Source: Streptomyces sp. SLBN-31 (GTDB taxonomy: Bacteria; Actinomycetota; Actinomycetes; Streptomycetales; Streptomycetaceae). From it: a stretch of DNA of 64,000 bases. The notes under the pieces were generated by a model. The model had not been told where the DNA came from. It saw only the letters and a program-made list of their open reading frames with translations, and made no database searches. Positions 16,922-25,890 of this stretch are shown here, one piece after another. Position numbers and translations under genes: made by a program. Within the stretch, counting starts at the first letter, position 1, and every line of letters begins with the position of its first letter. The stretch covers positions 2,852,001 through 2,916,000 of the forward strand of contig NZ_VFNC01000002.1 in assembly GCF_006715395.1 (NCBI RefSeq), given 5' to 3'.

Positions 16922-17655
16922 GCGGCCGCCAGGCGCAGTGCGTCGGCCGTCGCCGGGTCGGCCGGCAGGAACGCCTCCAGCTTCAGCTCGGCAAGCGTCA
17001 CGTCGACGGCCGTGGCGAATGTCGTGACGGTCGTCATCAGGCGCAGTTCGCCGTACGCCGACGCCAGGCGCAACGGGACCGCGAAGCCGAGCTGACCTGC
17101 GGAGGGCTCCAACTCCGGTACGTATGCCGTCAGTTCCTCGCGCAGCTCCGGCAGGTGGTCCAGCCGTACCAGGATGTGCCGTGCCCATTCGGCGAGGTTG
17201 CGGATGCGGGGAGCGAGTCCGTCGGGGTGCAGCGCGAGGCGGTAGGCGTTGGCTCCCGGGGCCACCAGCTCGGCGGCCGCTCCCTCGGTGATCAGGTCGA
17301 ACGCGCTGTTGGCGGCGACCAGGTCACCGCGCCGGTCCACCACGACCGCCGGATAGGGCTCGTGCCCGCGCAGGATGTGGTCGATCGCGGCGCGGGCGGG
17401 GGCCAGTACGGGGTCGTCCAGTGAGCTCTCGGCATACAGCGGCGCGTACCCGGCGGCGAGCAGCAGTTCGTTGCGCTCCCGCAGCGGCAGCTCCAGCGAC
17501 TCGGCCAGCCGTACGACCATGTTCCGGCCGGGCACGGATCTGCCGGACTCGATGAAGCTGAGGTGCCGCTGGGTGGTGCCCGCCTTCAGCGCCAGGTCGA
17601 GCTGGCTGATACGACGGCGGGTGCGGCGGTCGCGCAGTGCGCTGGGGAAGTCCAC
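16900..17655 (-). CDS. XRE-family regulator with MmyB-like ligand-binding domain
   Basis: 251 residues. The N-terminal HTH (LRDRRTRRRISQLDLALKAGTTQRHLSFIESGRSVPGRNMVVRLAESLELPLRERNELLLAAGYAP) is joined to an MmyB-type PAS-like ligand domain (LVAANSAFDLITEGA...), a pairing known to sense small hydrophobic ligands and control a neighbouring oxidoreductase. I prefer the GTG at 17655 to the ATG at 17715, because the longer form would place the perfect palindrome 17691-17706 inside the coding region. It is divergent from the LLM oxidoreductase and probably controls it and itself. Confidence 0.9.
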   Translation of the reverse strand: MDFPSALRDRRTRRRISQLDLALKAGTTQRHLSFIESGRSVPGRNMVVRLAESLELPLRERNELLLAAGYAPLYAESSLDDPVLAPARAAIDHILRGHEPYPAVVVDRRGDLVAANSAFDLITEGAAAELVAPGANAYRLALHPDGLAPRIRNLAEWARHILVRLDHLPELREELTAYVPELEPSAGQLGFAVPLRLASAYGELRLMTTVTTFATAVDVTLAELKLEAFLPADPATADALRLAAAQAPGNM

Positions 17656-17690
17656 GGCCCCGTTGTACCCGCGGCGCGGGACGCCGGGCC

Positions 17691-17706
17691 ATTCCCCGCG
17701 GGGAAT
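17691..17706. promoter_or_regulatory. Perfect 16-bp palindrome, probable MmyB-type operator
   Basis: ATTCCCCGCGGGGAAT lies between the divergent XRE and LLM genes, 36 bp and 37 bp from the two starts. A near copy sits upstream of the SnoaL-like gene at 16419. The placement suits control of both divergent promoters by the XRE protein. Confidence 0.75.
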
Positions 17707-17742
17707 TGTCGCCATGCCCCGCAGGCCGTGAGCATCGGCGGC

Positions 17743-18708
17743 ATGGACATCGGCGTACTGCTTCCGACCTCGACCGCGCAGTGGGGCGCGGACGGCGACC
17801 CCCGCGAGCTGATCGCCTTCGGCCGCCGGGCCGAGGACCTGGGGTTCTCCTCGCTCTTCGTCAACGACTCGCTGATCAGCCCCCGCATCGAGGCGCTGAC
17901 CATGCTGGCCGCGCTCGCCCCGGTGACGCGGGAGGTGACCCTGGGGACGGCCGCGCTGCTGCCCTTCCTGCGCCGGCCGGTCCAGGTGGCGCAGTCGCTG
18001 GCCTCGGTCGACCTGCTGTCCGGCGGCCGGCTCGTGGTGACCGTCGGCGCGGGCTTCCCCGGCCGCTTCGGGCGCCCCCTCTACGACCTGTCCGAGGTGC
18101 CCTGGCCCCGCCGCTTCGCCCGCCTCGACGAGACCGTCGCGCTGTGGCGGGCGGTGTGGAACGGCGCCGGCTCCTTCCACGGCGACCTGATCCGCCTCAC
18201 CGGCATCCCACCCGCCACCGCTCCGTCACGCCCCGGCGGGCCGCCCGTCTGGCTCGGCGGCGCCGCCCCGGCGGCGCTGGACCGCACCGGCCGCCTGTAC
18301 GACGGCTGGCTGCCCTACCCGCCCGACCCGGCCGACTACGCGTCCGGCCTGCGCGCCGTCCACAGGGCCGCGGCCGACGCCGGCCGGACGGCCGGGGACA
18401 TCACCCCCGCGCTGTTCGTCACGGTCCTCGTCGCCGAGGACGTCGTCGGCGGCCGACGCGCCCTGGACGGCTACGCCCGGACCGTGTACGGCATGCCGCT
18501 CGAGGAACTGGAGAAGATCCAGGCGCTCGTCGCGGGCCCCGCCGACCACGTCCGCCGCCGGCTGGAACGGTACGTCGCCGCCGGCGCCCGCCACCTCGTC
18601 CTCCGCCTCGCCACCCTGGACCTGCGCTCCCAGCGCGAGCAGCTGGAACGAGTCGCCGCACTCATCCCCGCCGTGCGGGCGTCCGCGTCCCTCACGACAC
18701 CGGCATGA
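17743..18708 (+). CDS. LLM-class flavin/F420-dependent oxidoreductase
   Basis: 321 residues of luciferase-like barrel: MDIGVLLPTSTAQWGADGDPRELIAFGRRAEDLGFSSLFVND, LGTAALLPFLRRPVQVAQSLASVDLLSGGRLVVTVGAGFPGRFG, and GGPPVWLGGAAPAALDRTGRLYDGWLPYPPDP. It probably uses F420 or FMN for two-electron chemistry on an unknown small substrate. Divergent from the MmyB-type regulator with a palindrome between. Its 3' end (from 18633) is the first unit of the 174-bp tandem duplication, so the last 24 codons are repeated downstream. Confidence 0.9.
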   Translation: MDIGVLLPTSTAQWGADGDPRELIAFGRRAEDLGFSSLFVNDSLISPRIEALTMLAALAPVTREVTLGTAALLPFLRRPVQVAQSLASVDLLSGGRLVVTVGAGFPGRFGRPLYDLSEVPWPRRFARLDETVALWRAVWNGAGSFHGDLIRLTGIPPATAPSRPGGPPVWLGGAAPAALDRTGRLYDGWLPYPPDPADYASGLRAVHRAAADAGRTAGDITPALFVTVLVAEDVVGGRRALDGYARTVYGMPLEELEKIQALVAGPADHVRRRLERYVAAGARHLVLRLATLDLRSQREQLERVAALIPAVRASASLTTPA

Positions 18709-19139
18709 GGGGACCGCAGGCGCACGACACCCCGCCCCGGCGCCTCACCCGACCACCACCAGGCCGCTCCAACTGCGCCCGACCGCCGCCCCCCCCTGCG
18801 CCCACCGCGCGAGCAACTGGCACGAGTCGCCGCACTCACCCCCGCCGTGCGGGCGTCCGCGTCCCTCACGACACCGGCATGAGGGGACCGCAGGCGCACG
18901 ACACCCCGCCCCGGCGCCTCACCCGACCACCACCAGGCCGCTCCAACTGCGCCCGACCGCCGCCCCCCCCTGCGCCCACCGCGCGAGCAACTGGCACGAG
19001 TCGCCGCACTCACCCCCGCCGTACAGGCGTCGGCGGTGAGGGACCGCGGGCGTGCGGCATTTCTTCGGCGGTCCGGGACCTCACCCGACCGTCGACAACC
19101 CACTCCAGCTGCGCCCGATCGTCGCGCCCTGCGCCCACC
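18633..19139. repeat. 174-bp tandem duplication of two convergent gene tails
   Basis: Units 18633-18806 and 18807-18980 are nearly identical (period 174). A third, 18981-19139, is shorter and diverged. Each holds a copy of the last codons of the LLM gene on the + strand and, on the - strand, a copy of the C-terminal reading ARQLLARWAQG..GRSWSGL of the TPR gene. Both gene tails contain GCGCGAGCAGCTG, the probable recombination seed. No extra gene lies in this 370-bp stretch. Confidence 0.85.
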
Positions 19140-19962
19140 GCGCGAGCAGCTGTCGCGCCTCCTCCTCGGGGGCGGCGAGGGACACCGTCTGGGCGCCCGC
19201 CGGCAGGCTCCGCTCCTGCTGGTGGGTGCCCTCGCTGCAGCAGGCGCAGAGCATGCGGACACTGCTCGCGGGTTCGGCGCCGTAACCGTGCTCGCCGAAC
19301 AGATCCAGCAGCGCCCGCAGGTCGTCCGGCTCGCCGGCCGCCACGGTGACCTCCAGGGTGGGCAGCTCGGAGGCCTCGAACAGCAGCAGCTCGTCGAACA
19401 CGGGATACGTCGTCCCGTCGATGATCCGCTCGCCCTTCGGCTCACCGTCGTGCACGACGATCTCGCCGTACCGCCGGCCGCCGGTGACGGGCACGTTGAC
19501 CACCCGTCCCCGCGTCGGACACAGCCGCTCGATCCACACGACCTCGCGCTCGCCGCCGGTGTCGAGCCGCACGCATGCGTGCCCGAAGGAGCCCATGATC
19601 TCGCCCTCCCCCTCCGGGAGGTCGATTCCGAAGCCGTCCCACGCCTCGCGGGCCGTCGCCCAGTCGCGCTGGATCGTCGCCGCGATACCGAGGTTCCAGT
19701 AAGCCGGATCACCCTCGCCGTGCGGGGCACGGGCGGCGGCCTCACGGCCGAGCTCGTAGGCCTTCGCCCAGTTCCGCAGGAACTTGTGGGCGAGCGCGGC
19801 GTCGTACCACCACACCGCGCTCGGCCCCTCGTCCGGGAAGTGGCCGAGCACCCGCTCGTAGAGGTCGGCGGCGCGCAGCCACTCCTCGGCCTCCCATGCC
19901 TCGCGCGCCTGCTCGATCAGCTCTCTGGCCTCGGCCTTGTGCACGTACCCTGCCCCGCTCAC
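19081..19962 (-). CDS. Tetratricopeptide-repeat protein
   Basis: 293 residues. The N-terminal ~100 residues form TPR-like helix pairs (AREAWEAEEWLRAADLYERVLGHFP, WWYDAALAHKFLRNWAKAYELGREAAAR, AYWNLGIAATIQRDWATAREAWDGFG). A beta-rich domain follows, with a CACC motif (MLCACCSEGTH) that could bind metal or form disulphides. The C-terminus (EEEARQLLARWAQGATIGRSWSGLSTVG) has degenerate copies in the adjacent tandem repeat. Function unknown; TPRs suggest protein contacts. Confidence 0.82.
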   Translation of the reverse strand: MSGAGYVHKAEARELIEQAREAWEAEEWLRAADLYERVLGHFPDEGPSAVWWYDAALAHKFLRNWAKAYELGREAAARAPHGEGDPAYWNLGIAATIQRDWATAREAWDGFGIDLPEGEGEIMGSFGHACVRLDTGGEREVVWIERLCPTRGRVVNVPVTGGRRYGEIVVHDGEPKGERIIDGTTYPVFDELLLFEASELPTLEVTVAAGEPDDLRALLDLFGEHGYGAEPASSVRMLCACCSEGTHQQERSLPAGAQTVSLAAPEEEARQLLARWAQGATIGRSWSGLSTVG

Positions 19963-19997
19963 GGATTGTTCCTACGCCGACCGCAGGAGCGTAACCG

Positions 19998-20231
19998 TCA
20001 CTCCTCGGGCGGGAACACCGGCTCCCCGCTTCCCGACAGCGTGACCACGATCGCCTCCACGGGACAGTTCTCGGCCGCCTCCAGCACCCGTTCGTTCGCG
20101 TCGGTGTCCGGCTCCACCGGATGGGACTGCATCGCGGAGTCGAGCCGGAAGGCGCCCTCGGCCCGGTGGACGCACTGGGCCGAACCGATGCACACGGAGC
20201 GGTCCACCTCGACGTGCCAGCGGTCCCCCAT
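19998..20231 (-). CDS. 3Fe-4S ferredoxin, likely P450 electron donor
   Basis: 77 residues. Cys14, Cys20 and Cys56 form C-x5-C...CP, the single-cluster [3Fe-4S] pattern of Streptomyces P450-partner ferredoxins (DRSVCIGSAQCVHRAEGAF ... ENCPVEAI). It starts 6 bp after the aldehyde dehydrogenase stop, so it should be on the same KstR-linked transcript. It may feed electrons to the CYP125-like P450 encoded about 15 kb away; that pairing is inferred. Confidence 0.92.
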   Translation of the reverse strand: MGDRWHVEVDRSVCIGSAQCVHRAEGAFRLDSAMQSHPVEPDTDANERVLEAAENCPVEAIVVTLSGSGEPVFPPEE

Positions 20232-20237
20232 GACCGC

Positions 20238-21695
<1,458 letters not shown>

Positions 21696-21731
21696 CACCA
21701 CTGCCCTCGTTTCTGACGGTGTTTCAGGAAC

Positions 21732-21745
21732 TGATACCAGTTCTA
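21732..21745. promoter_or_regulatory. KstR-type operator, one mismatch
   Basis: TGATACCAGTTCTA fits TnnAACnnGTTnnA except TAC for AAC in the left arm, the same change seen at 34737-34750. It lies between the aldehyde dehydrogenase and the divergent metallo-hydrolase, 36-37 bp from either start. Confidence 0.65.
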
Positions 21746-21780
21746 GTTATAGTGGGCAATGGCCGTGGAGCGGAGGGCAG

Positions 21781-22818
21781 ATGGCGGAGACGTTCGATCA
21801 TGGCGGGGGCATACGGTCCGTTCGGGTGCCCATTCCGGACAACCCGCTCGGGCACACCCTGGTGTACGTCGTCGGCACCGACCGCGGGCCCGTCCTGATC
21901 GACACCGGCTGGGACGACCCGGGGGCCTGGTCCGTGCTGGCGGAGGGGCTGCGCGCCTGCGGTACCGACGTCTCGGAGATCCACGGTGTCGTGATCACCC
22001 ATCACCACCCCGACCACCACGGCCTGTCGGGCAGGGTGCGTGAGGCCTCCGGTGCCTGGATCGCGATGCACGCGGCCGACACGGCGATCGTCCGGCGCAC
22101 CCGTGAGACCCGGGCCGACCGCTGGTTCACCTACATGGCCGCCAAGCTCACGGCCGCCGGCGCCCCGGAGGAGCACGTGGCTCCGCTGCGCGACCCCGCC
22201 CCGCGCGCCGCCCTGCCCGGCCTCTCCCCCGCCCTGCCCGACCGCGAGATCGTGCCCGGCGAGCTGCTCGACCTGCCGGGGCGGCGGTTGCGCGCGATCT
22301 GGACGCCCGGCCACACCCCCGGCCATGTGTGCCTGCACCTGGAGGAGGAGCACCCCTCCCGACTGCCGGGCCACGGACGCCTGTTCTCCGGGGACCATCT
22401 GCTTCCCGAGATCACCCCGCACATCGGCCTCTACGAGGACCCGGACGACGCCACGGTCACCGACCCCCTCGGCGACTACCTCGACTCCCTCGAACGCGTC
22501 GGCCGGCTCGCCCCCGCCGAGGTGCTCCCGGCCCACCAGCACGCCTTCACCGACGGGCCGTCCCGCGTAAGGGAGTTGCTCGCCCACCACGAGGAGCGCC
22601 TCGCCGGGCTCCTGAGCCTGCTCGCCGCGCCCCTCACCCCCTGGCAGCTCGCCGAGCGCATGGAGTGGAACCGGCCCTGGGAGCAGATCCCCTACGGTTC
22701 GCGCAACATCGCCGTCTCCGAGGCGGAGGCGCATCTGCGACGACTGGTGAAACTGGGCCGGGCGGAGGCGGTGCCGGGGAGCGATCCGGTGACGTACACG
22801 GCCGTCGACCGCGTATGA
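21781..22818 (+). CDS. MBL-fold metallo-hydrolase
   Basis: 345 residues. The metallo-beta-lactamase zinc motif is clear (VVITHHHPDHHGLSG), followed by WTPGHTPGHVCLHLE and SGDHLLPEITPHIG. A C-terminal winged-helix-like extension (TPWQLAERMEWNRPWEQIPYGSRNIAVSEAEAHLRRLVKLGRAEAV) is typical of LACTB2-like hydrolases that act on acyl-CoA thioesters or RNA. The shared operator suggests KstR control and thioester work. GGAGGG precedes the ATG. The last 10 codons fall in a 35-bp tandem duplication. Confidence 0.9.
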   Translation: MAETFDHGGGIRSVRVPIPDNPLGHTLVYVVGTDRGPVLIDTGWDDPGAWSVLAEGLRACGTDVSEIHGVVITHHHPDHHGLSGRVREASGAWIAMHAADTAIVRRTRETRADRWFTYMAAKLTAAGAPEEHVAPLRDPAPRAALPGLSPALPDREIVPGELLDLPGRRLRAIWTPGHTPGHVCLHLEEEHPSRLPGHGRLFSGDHLLPEITPHIGLYEDPDDATVTDPLGDYLDSLERVGRLAPAEVLPAHQHAFTDGPSRVRELLAHHEERLAGLLSLLAAPLTPWQLAERMEWNRPWEQIPYGSRNIAVSEAEAHLRRLVKLGRAEAVPGSDPVTYTAVDRV

Positions 22819-22857
22819 ATACGGTGACGTACACAGCCGTAGACCGCGTATGAATAC
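22788..22857. repeat. 35-bp tandem duplication at the 3' end of the MBL gene
   Basis: Units 22788-22822 and 22823-22857 differ at two bases only. The first ends the MBL gene (VTYTAVDRV then TGA); the second is a silent copy in the spacer, leaving only 6 bp before the next start. Confidence 0.9.
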
Positions 22858-22863
22858 GGGTTC

Positions 22864-23670
22864 ATGGAGAACCTTCTCGCCGAGCGCGCCTGCGAACGCC
22901 TGATCCTCGATTTCGTCCACCGCCTCGATCTCGGTGAACCGGCCACCGTGGCCGAGTTGTTCACCGAGGACGGCGTCTGCCAGTGGCCGGAGGGCCAACG
23001 ACGGATCGAGGGACGGGACGCGCTGCGGACGTACTTCGGCGCCCGTCCCGCCGACCGGCTCTCGCGCCGCGTGATGTCCAACGTCCGGGTCACCGTGACG
23101 GGTCCGGACACGGCCACGGCCACGTCGTACTTCACGACGTACCGCCTGGACGGCCACCCGGGCGGCATCCTGCCCGCCGGGCCGCCGTACCAGGTGGGTC
23201 ACTACGAGGACGCCTTCCGCAGGGCCGCCGACGGTACCTGGCTGCTCGCCGCCCGCACCCTCGTCCTGCCTTTCGGCGGCGGCCCGCAGCGCGTGCACAC
23301 CGACGCCGCGCCCTACGTCCGCTTCTCCGACGGCACCGAACCGCCGCTGTCGCAGGGCGTGCGCACCGGTCCCTTCCTGTTCACCTCCGGACAGGGACCC
23401 CTGCATCCGGGCACCCACGAAATGCCGGCCGCCTTCGCCGAGCAAGCACGCCTGGTGCTGGCCAATGTCGCGGCCGTGGCCGGTGACCGCCGCTCGATCG
23501 TGCGCTGCACCTGCTACCTGGCAGACCGCGCCCACTTCGCCGAGTTCAACGCCGTCTACCGGGAGTTCTTCACCGGCTGCGACCCGCTTCCGGCCCGGAC
23601 GACGGTGGTGGCGCGCCTGGTGCGGGAGGGGGTGCTGGTGGAGGTGGACGCGGTGGCCGTCGTGGGCTGA
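22864..23670 (+). CDS. SnoaL-like domain fused to RidA-like domain
   Basis: 268 residues in two folds. Residues ~1-135 are SnoaL/NTF2-like (RLILDFVHRLDLGEPATVAELFTEDGVCQWP ... YEDAFRRAADGTWLLAARTLV). Residues ~150-268 are RidA/YjgF-like (GPFLFTSGQGPLHPGTHEM ... ILANV-type helix, RCTCYLADRAHFAEFNAVYREFF, ARTTVVARLVREGVLVEVDAVAVV). RidA proteins hydrolyse reactive imines/enamines; the RidA Arg is present in PARTTVVA. The start lacks a clear ribosome site and lies 45 bp after the MBL stop, so co-transcription is likely. The combined role is unknown. Confidence 0.85.
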   Translation: MENLLAERACERLILDFVHRLDLGEPATVAELFTEDGVCQWPEGQRRIEGRDALRTYFGARPADRLSRRVMSNVRVTVTGPDTATATSYFTTYRLDGHPGGILPAGPPYQVGHYEDAFRRAADGTWLLAARTLVLPFGGGPQRVHTDAAPYVRFSDGTEPPLSQGVRTGPFLFTSGQGPLHPGTHEMPAAFAEQARLVLANVAAVAGDRRSIVRCTCYLADRAHFAEFNAVYREFFTGCDPLPARTTVVARLVREGVLVEVDAVAVVG

Positions 23671-23811
23671 CCCACGGGCGCGAGAGAACCCGGGGCCCGT
23701 CCCGCCGGCGATCTGGCCCTGGTGCTGTGCCGGCTGTCGGAGGCGTCGGCGTCGGTGACCTCCGTCACGCACAGCCACCGCTCAGACCTTCCTGACCCGC
23801 GGGTACAGTGT

Positions 23812-23985
23812 CCGGGTCGTCATCACCCGTACGGGGGAAAGCCGGTGCGAATCCGGCGCTGACCCGCAACCGTGACCCGGTCCGACCCGGACCGGCCAGC
23901 CGGAGTGCCCCGTACGGATCGTGACCGGCTCACGTGTGCCGGCTCCCCGCCGCCACACGGCACCGTCGAGGTATACGGAGCCGAG
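23812..23985 (+). ncRNA. Cobalamin (B12) riboswitch
   Basis: The conserved core reads GGGGGAAAGCCGGTGCGAATCCGGCGCTGACCCGCAACCGTG-like around 23831-23875, followed by the B12-box-like GCCAGCCGGAGTGCC (23895-23909). The arms CCCGTACGGGG and CCCCGTAC (about 23827 and 23909) close the core. Edges are approximate. It sits about 60 bp upstream of the cobalamin-like ECF transport operon, so adenosylcobalamin should shut that operon down. Confidence 0.9.
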
Positions 23986-24043
23986 CCGCCCGGGGCTGTC
24001 CCGTGCTGCTTTCCGGCTCCCCAGGGAGAGGCAGCAGCCGATC

Positions 24044-25270
24044 ATGAGCGTCATCCGTCACAGCGCCGCGGCGCTGGCCGCCGTAGCCGTACTCGGCGGC
24101 GCGACCCCCGCGGTCGCCGCCTCGCCGTCCCCCTCGGCATCGCTCCCCACCGGCCTCTACGGCACCTCCGACCCGACGTACGACGGCGTCTGGCGCCAGT
24201 CGCTCGCCCTGCTCGCGCAGCGCACCGTCGGCGTCGAGCCGGCCGACGCGGCCGTGGCCTGGCTGGCCGGGCAGCAGTGCGGCGACGGTTCCTTCGCCGC
24301 CTACCGCGCCACCGCCGGCGCGCCGTGCAAGGCCGACACCAACAGCACGGCGGCCGCGGTCCAGGCCCTCGCCGAGATCGGCGGCCACGACGGCCGGGTG
24401 GCGAAGGCCGTCGGCTGGCTGAAGTCGGTGCAGAACAAGGACGGCGGCTGGGGCTTCACCGCCGGTGGCGCCAGCGACGCGAACTCCACGTCCGTCGTGA
24501 TCGGCGCCCTCGCCCAGGCCGGCGTGACGGTGCCGAACCTCCACAAGGACGGCAAGTCCCCCTACGACGCCCTGCGCGGCCTCGCGCTGCCCTGCGACGG
24601 CCCCGACGCGGGCGCCTTCGCCTACCAGCCCGACAAGAAGGGCAGGCTCGCGGCCAACGCCGACGCCACCGCGGCGGCCGTGCTGGGCCTGCTCGGCGAG
24701 ACGGTCGCGGGCAGCAGGCAGGACGACACCGACGCGCCCGCGGGCTGCGCGGACCCCGACAGCGACTCCGGCCACCAGCCCGCCGCGGACAACGGCGCCG
24801 CCTGGCTCGCCAAGTCCCTCGCCAAGAGCGGCCACCTCACCACCGCGCTGCCCGGCGCCAAGCCCCAGCCCGACTACGGCAACACGGCCGACGCGGTCGT
24901 CGCCCTGTCGAGCGCCGGCCTCAACTCCCAGGCCGCGAAGCCGCTGCACTGGCTGGAGTCCCACGCCGCCGACTGGGCCGCCCAGGCCGGTCCCGCCGCC
25001 TACGCCCAGCTGATCTTCGCCGCGTCCGCCGCCCGGGGCGGAGACGTCCACGACTTCGGCGGCCTGGACCTCGTCGCCAAGCTCAACGCGACCGGCCCGG
25101 CCCCCGCGGGCGTCGACGACAACCCGACGGCCGGCCCGGACGGCACCAAGGCGTCCGCCGGCAAGGACGAGGACTCCCTCGGCGTGGCCTGGACGGTCGG
25201 CGGCGGCCTGCTCGTCGGCGCCCTCATCGGCTTCGCGCTGATGCTCCGCGGCAGGAGGCGTCAGCGGTGA
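24044..25270 (+). CDS. Secreted, membrane-anchored prenyltransferase-fold protein in a B12-controlled operon
   Basis: 408 residues: Sec signal peptide (about 1-26), an alpha-alpha toroid with terpenoid-cyclase-type repeats (VAWLAGQQCGDGSFAAY, VGWLKSVQNKDGGWGFTAGGASDANSTSVVIGALA), an Asp/Lys-rich linker and a C-terminal TM helix (VGGGLLVGALIGFALML) with a basic tail. The fold family includes animal intrinsic factor and transcobalamin. Placed under a B12 riboswitch ahead of an ECF transporter, it is a good candidate cell-surface corrinoid- or cobalt-binding protein (inference). GGGAGAG precedes the ATG. Confidence 0.85.
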   Translation: MSVIRHSAAALAAVAVLGGATPAVAASPSPSASLPTGLYGTSDPTYDGVWRQSLALLAQRTVGVEPADAAVAWLAGQQCGDGSFAAYRATAGAPCKADTNSTAAAVQALAEIGGHDGRVAKAVGWLKSVQNKDGGWGFTAGGASDANSTSVVIGALAQAGVTVPNLHKDGKSPYDALRGLALPCDGPDAGAFAYQPDKKGRLAANADATAAAVLGLLGETVAGSRQDDTDAPAGCADPDSDSGHQPAADNGAAWLAKSLAKSGHLTTALPGAKPQPDYGNTADAVVALSSAGLNSQAAKPLHWLESHAADWAAQAGPAAYAQLIFAASAARGGDVHDFGGLDLVAKLNATGPAPAGVDDNPTAGPDGTKASAGKDEDSLGVAWTVGGGLLVGALIGFALMLRGRRRQR

Positions 25271-25890
25271 CGCGCCGCGCGACCCTCCTCCTCACGACCC
25301 TGTTCCTCACCCTGGGCCTCGCCGCACCGGCCGGGGCCACCGGTTACCGGTACTGGTCGTTCTGGACCCTCGACTCCGGTCACTGGACCTACGCCACCCA
25401 GGGCCCCTCCACCGCCCGCCCCGCCGACGGCGACGTCCAGGGCTTCCGCTTCTCGGTCAGCGAGGACTCGGGGGACGCGGCGAAGCCACGCGGCGCGACG
25501 TCCTTCGCGGCGATCTGCGCACGGACTCCGGCGGTCCGGGGCGAGAAGCGGATAGCCCTGCTCATCGACTTCGGTACGGCGAAGGACGCCCCGTCCGCCG
25601 AGCAGCCGCCCGCCCGCCGCACGGCATGCGCCCGGGTGCCGTCCGACGCGACGACGGCGGACGCCCTGGCCGCGGTCGCCAAGCCCCTGCGCTACGACAC
25701 CAACGCCCTGCTCTGCGCGATCGCCGGGTACCCGGCGAAGGGGTGCGGCGAGCAGGTGTCGAGCGCCGAGGACAAGCACACGGGCGGCGGCGGAAGCGGC
25801 CCTTCGGCGGGCCTGTGGGTGGGTGCGGGCGCGGTCGCGCTGCTGGGCGCCGCGGCGGCATGGCAGGCACGACGGCGCAGGCATGCCTGA
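25267..25890 (+). CDS. SCO2322-like exported protein of the ECF operon
   Basis: 207 residues: signal peptide (LLLTTLFLTLGLAAPAGA), a mature domain starting TGYRYWSFWTLDSGHWTYATQGP with four cysteines, a Gly/Ser linker and a C-terminal TM helix with a basic end (LWVGAGAVALLGAAAAWQARRRRHA). The GTG overlaps the preceding stop (GTGA), so the genes are coupled. It looks like the family named after S. coelicolor SCO2322. Probably a second surface component of the uptake system; function otherwise unknown. Confidence 0.82.
   Translation: MTRRATLLLTTLFLTLGLAAPAGATGYRYWSFWTLDSGHWTYATQGPSTARPADGDVQGFRFSVSEDSGDAAKPRGATSFAAICARTPAVRGEKRIALLIDFGTAKDAPSAEQPPARRTACARVPSDATTADALAAVAKPLRYDTNALLCAIAGYPAKGCGEQVSSAEDKHTGGGGSGPSAGLWVGAGAVALLGAAAAWQARRRRHA

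Noticed and set aside
17656..18180. 175-codon N-terminal extension of the MmyB-type regulator
   Set aside because: It overlaps the LLM gene on the other strand, is low-complexity, and would bury the operator inside the gene.
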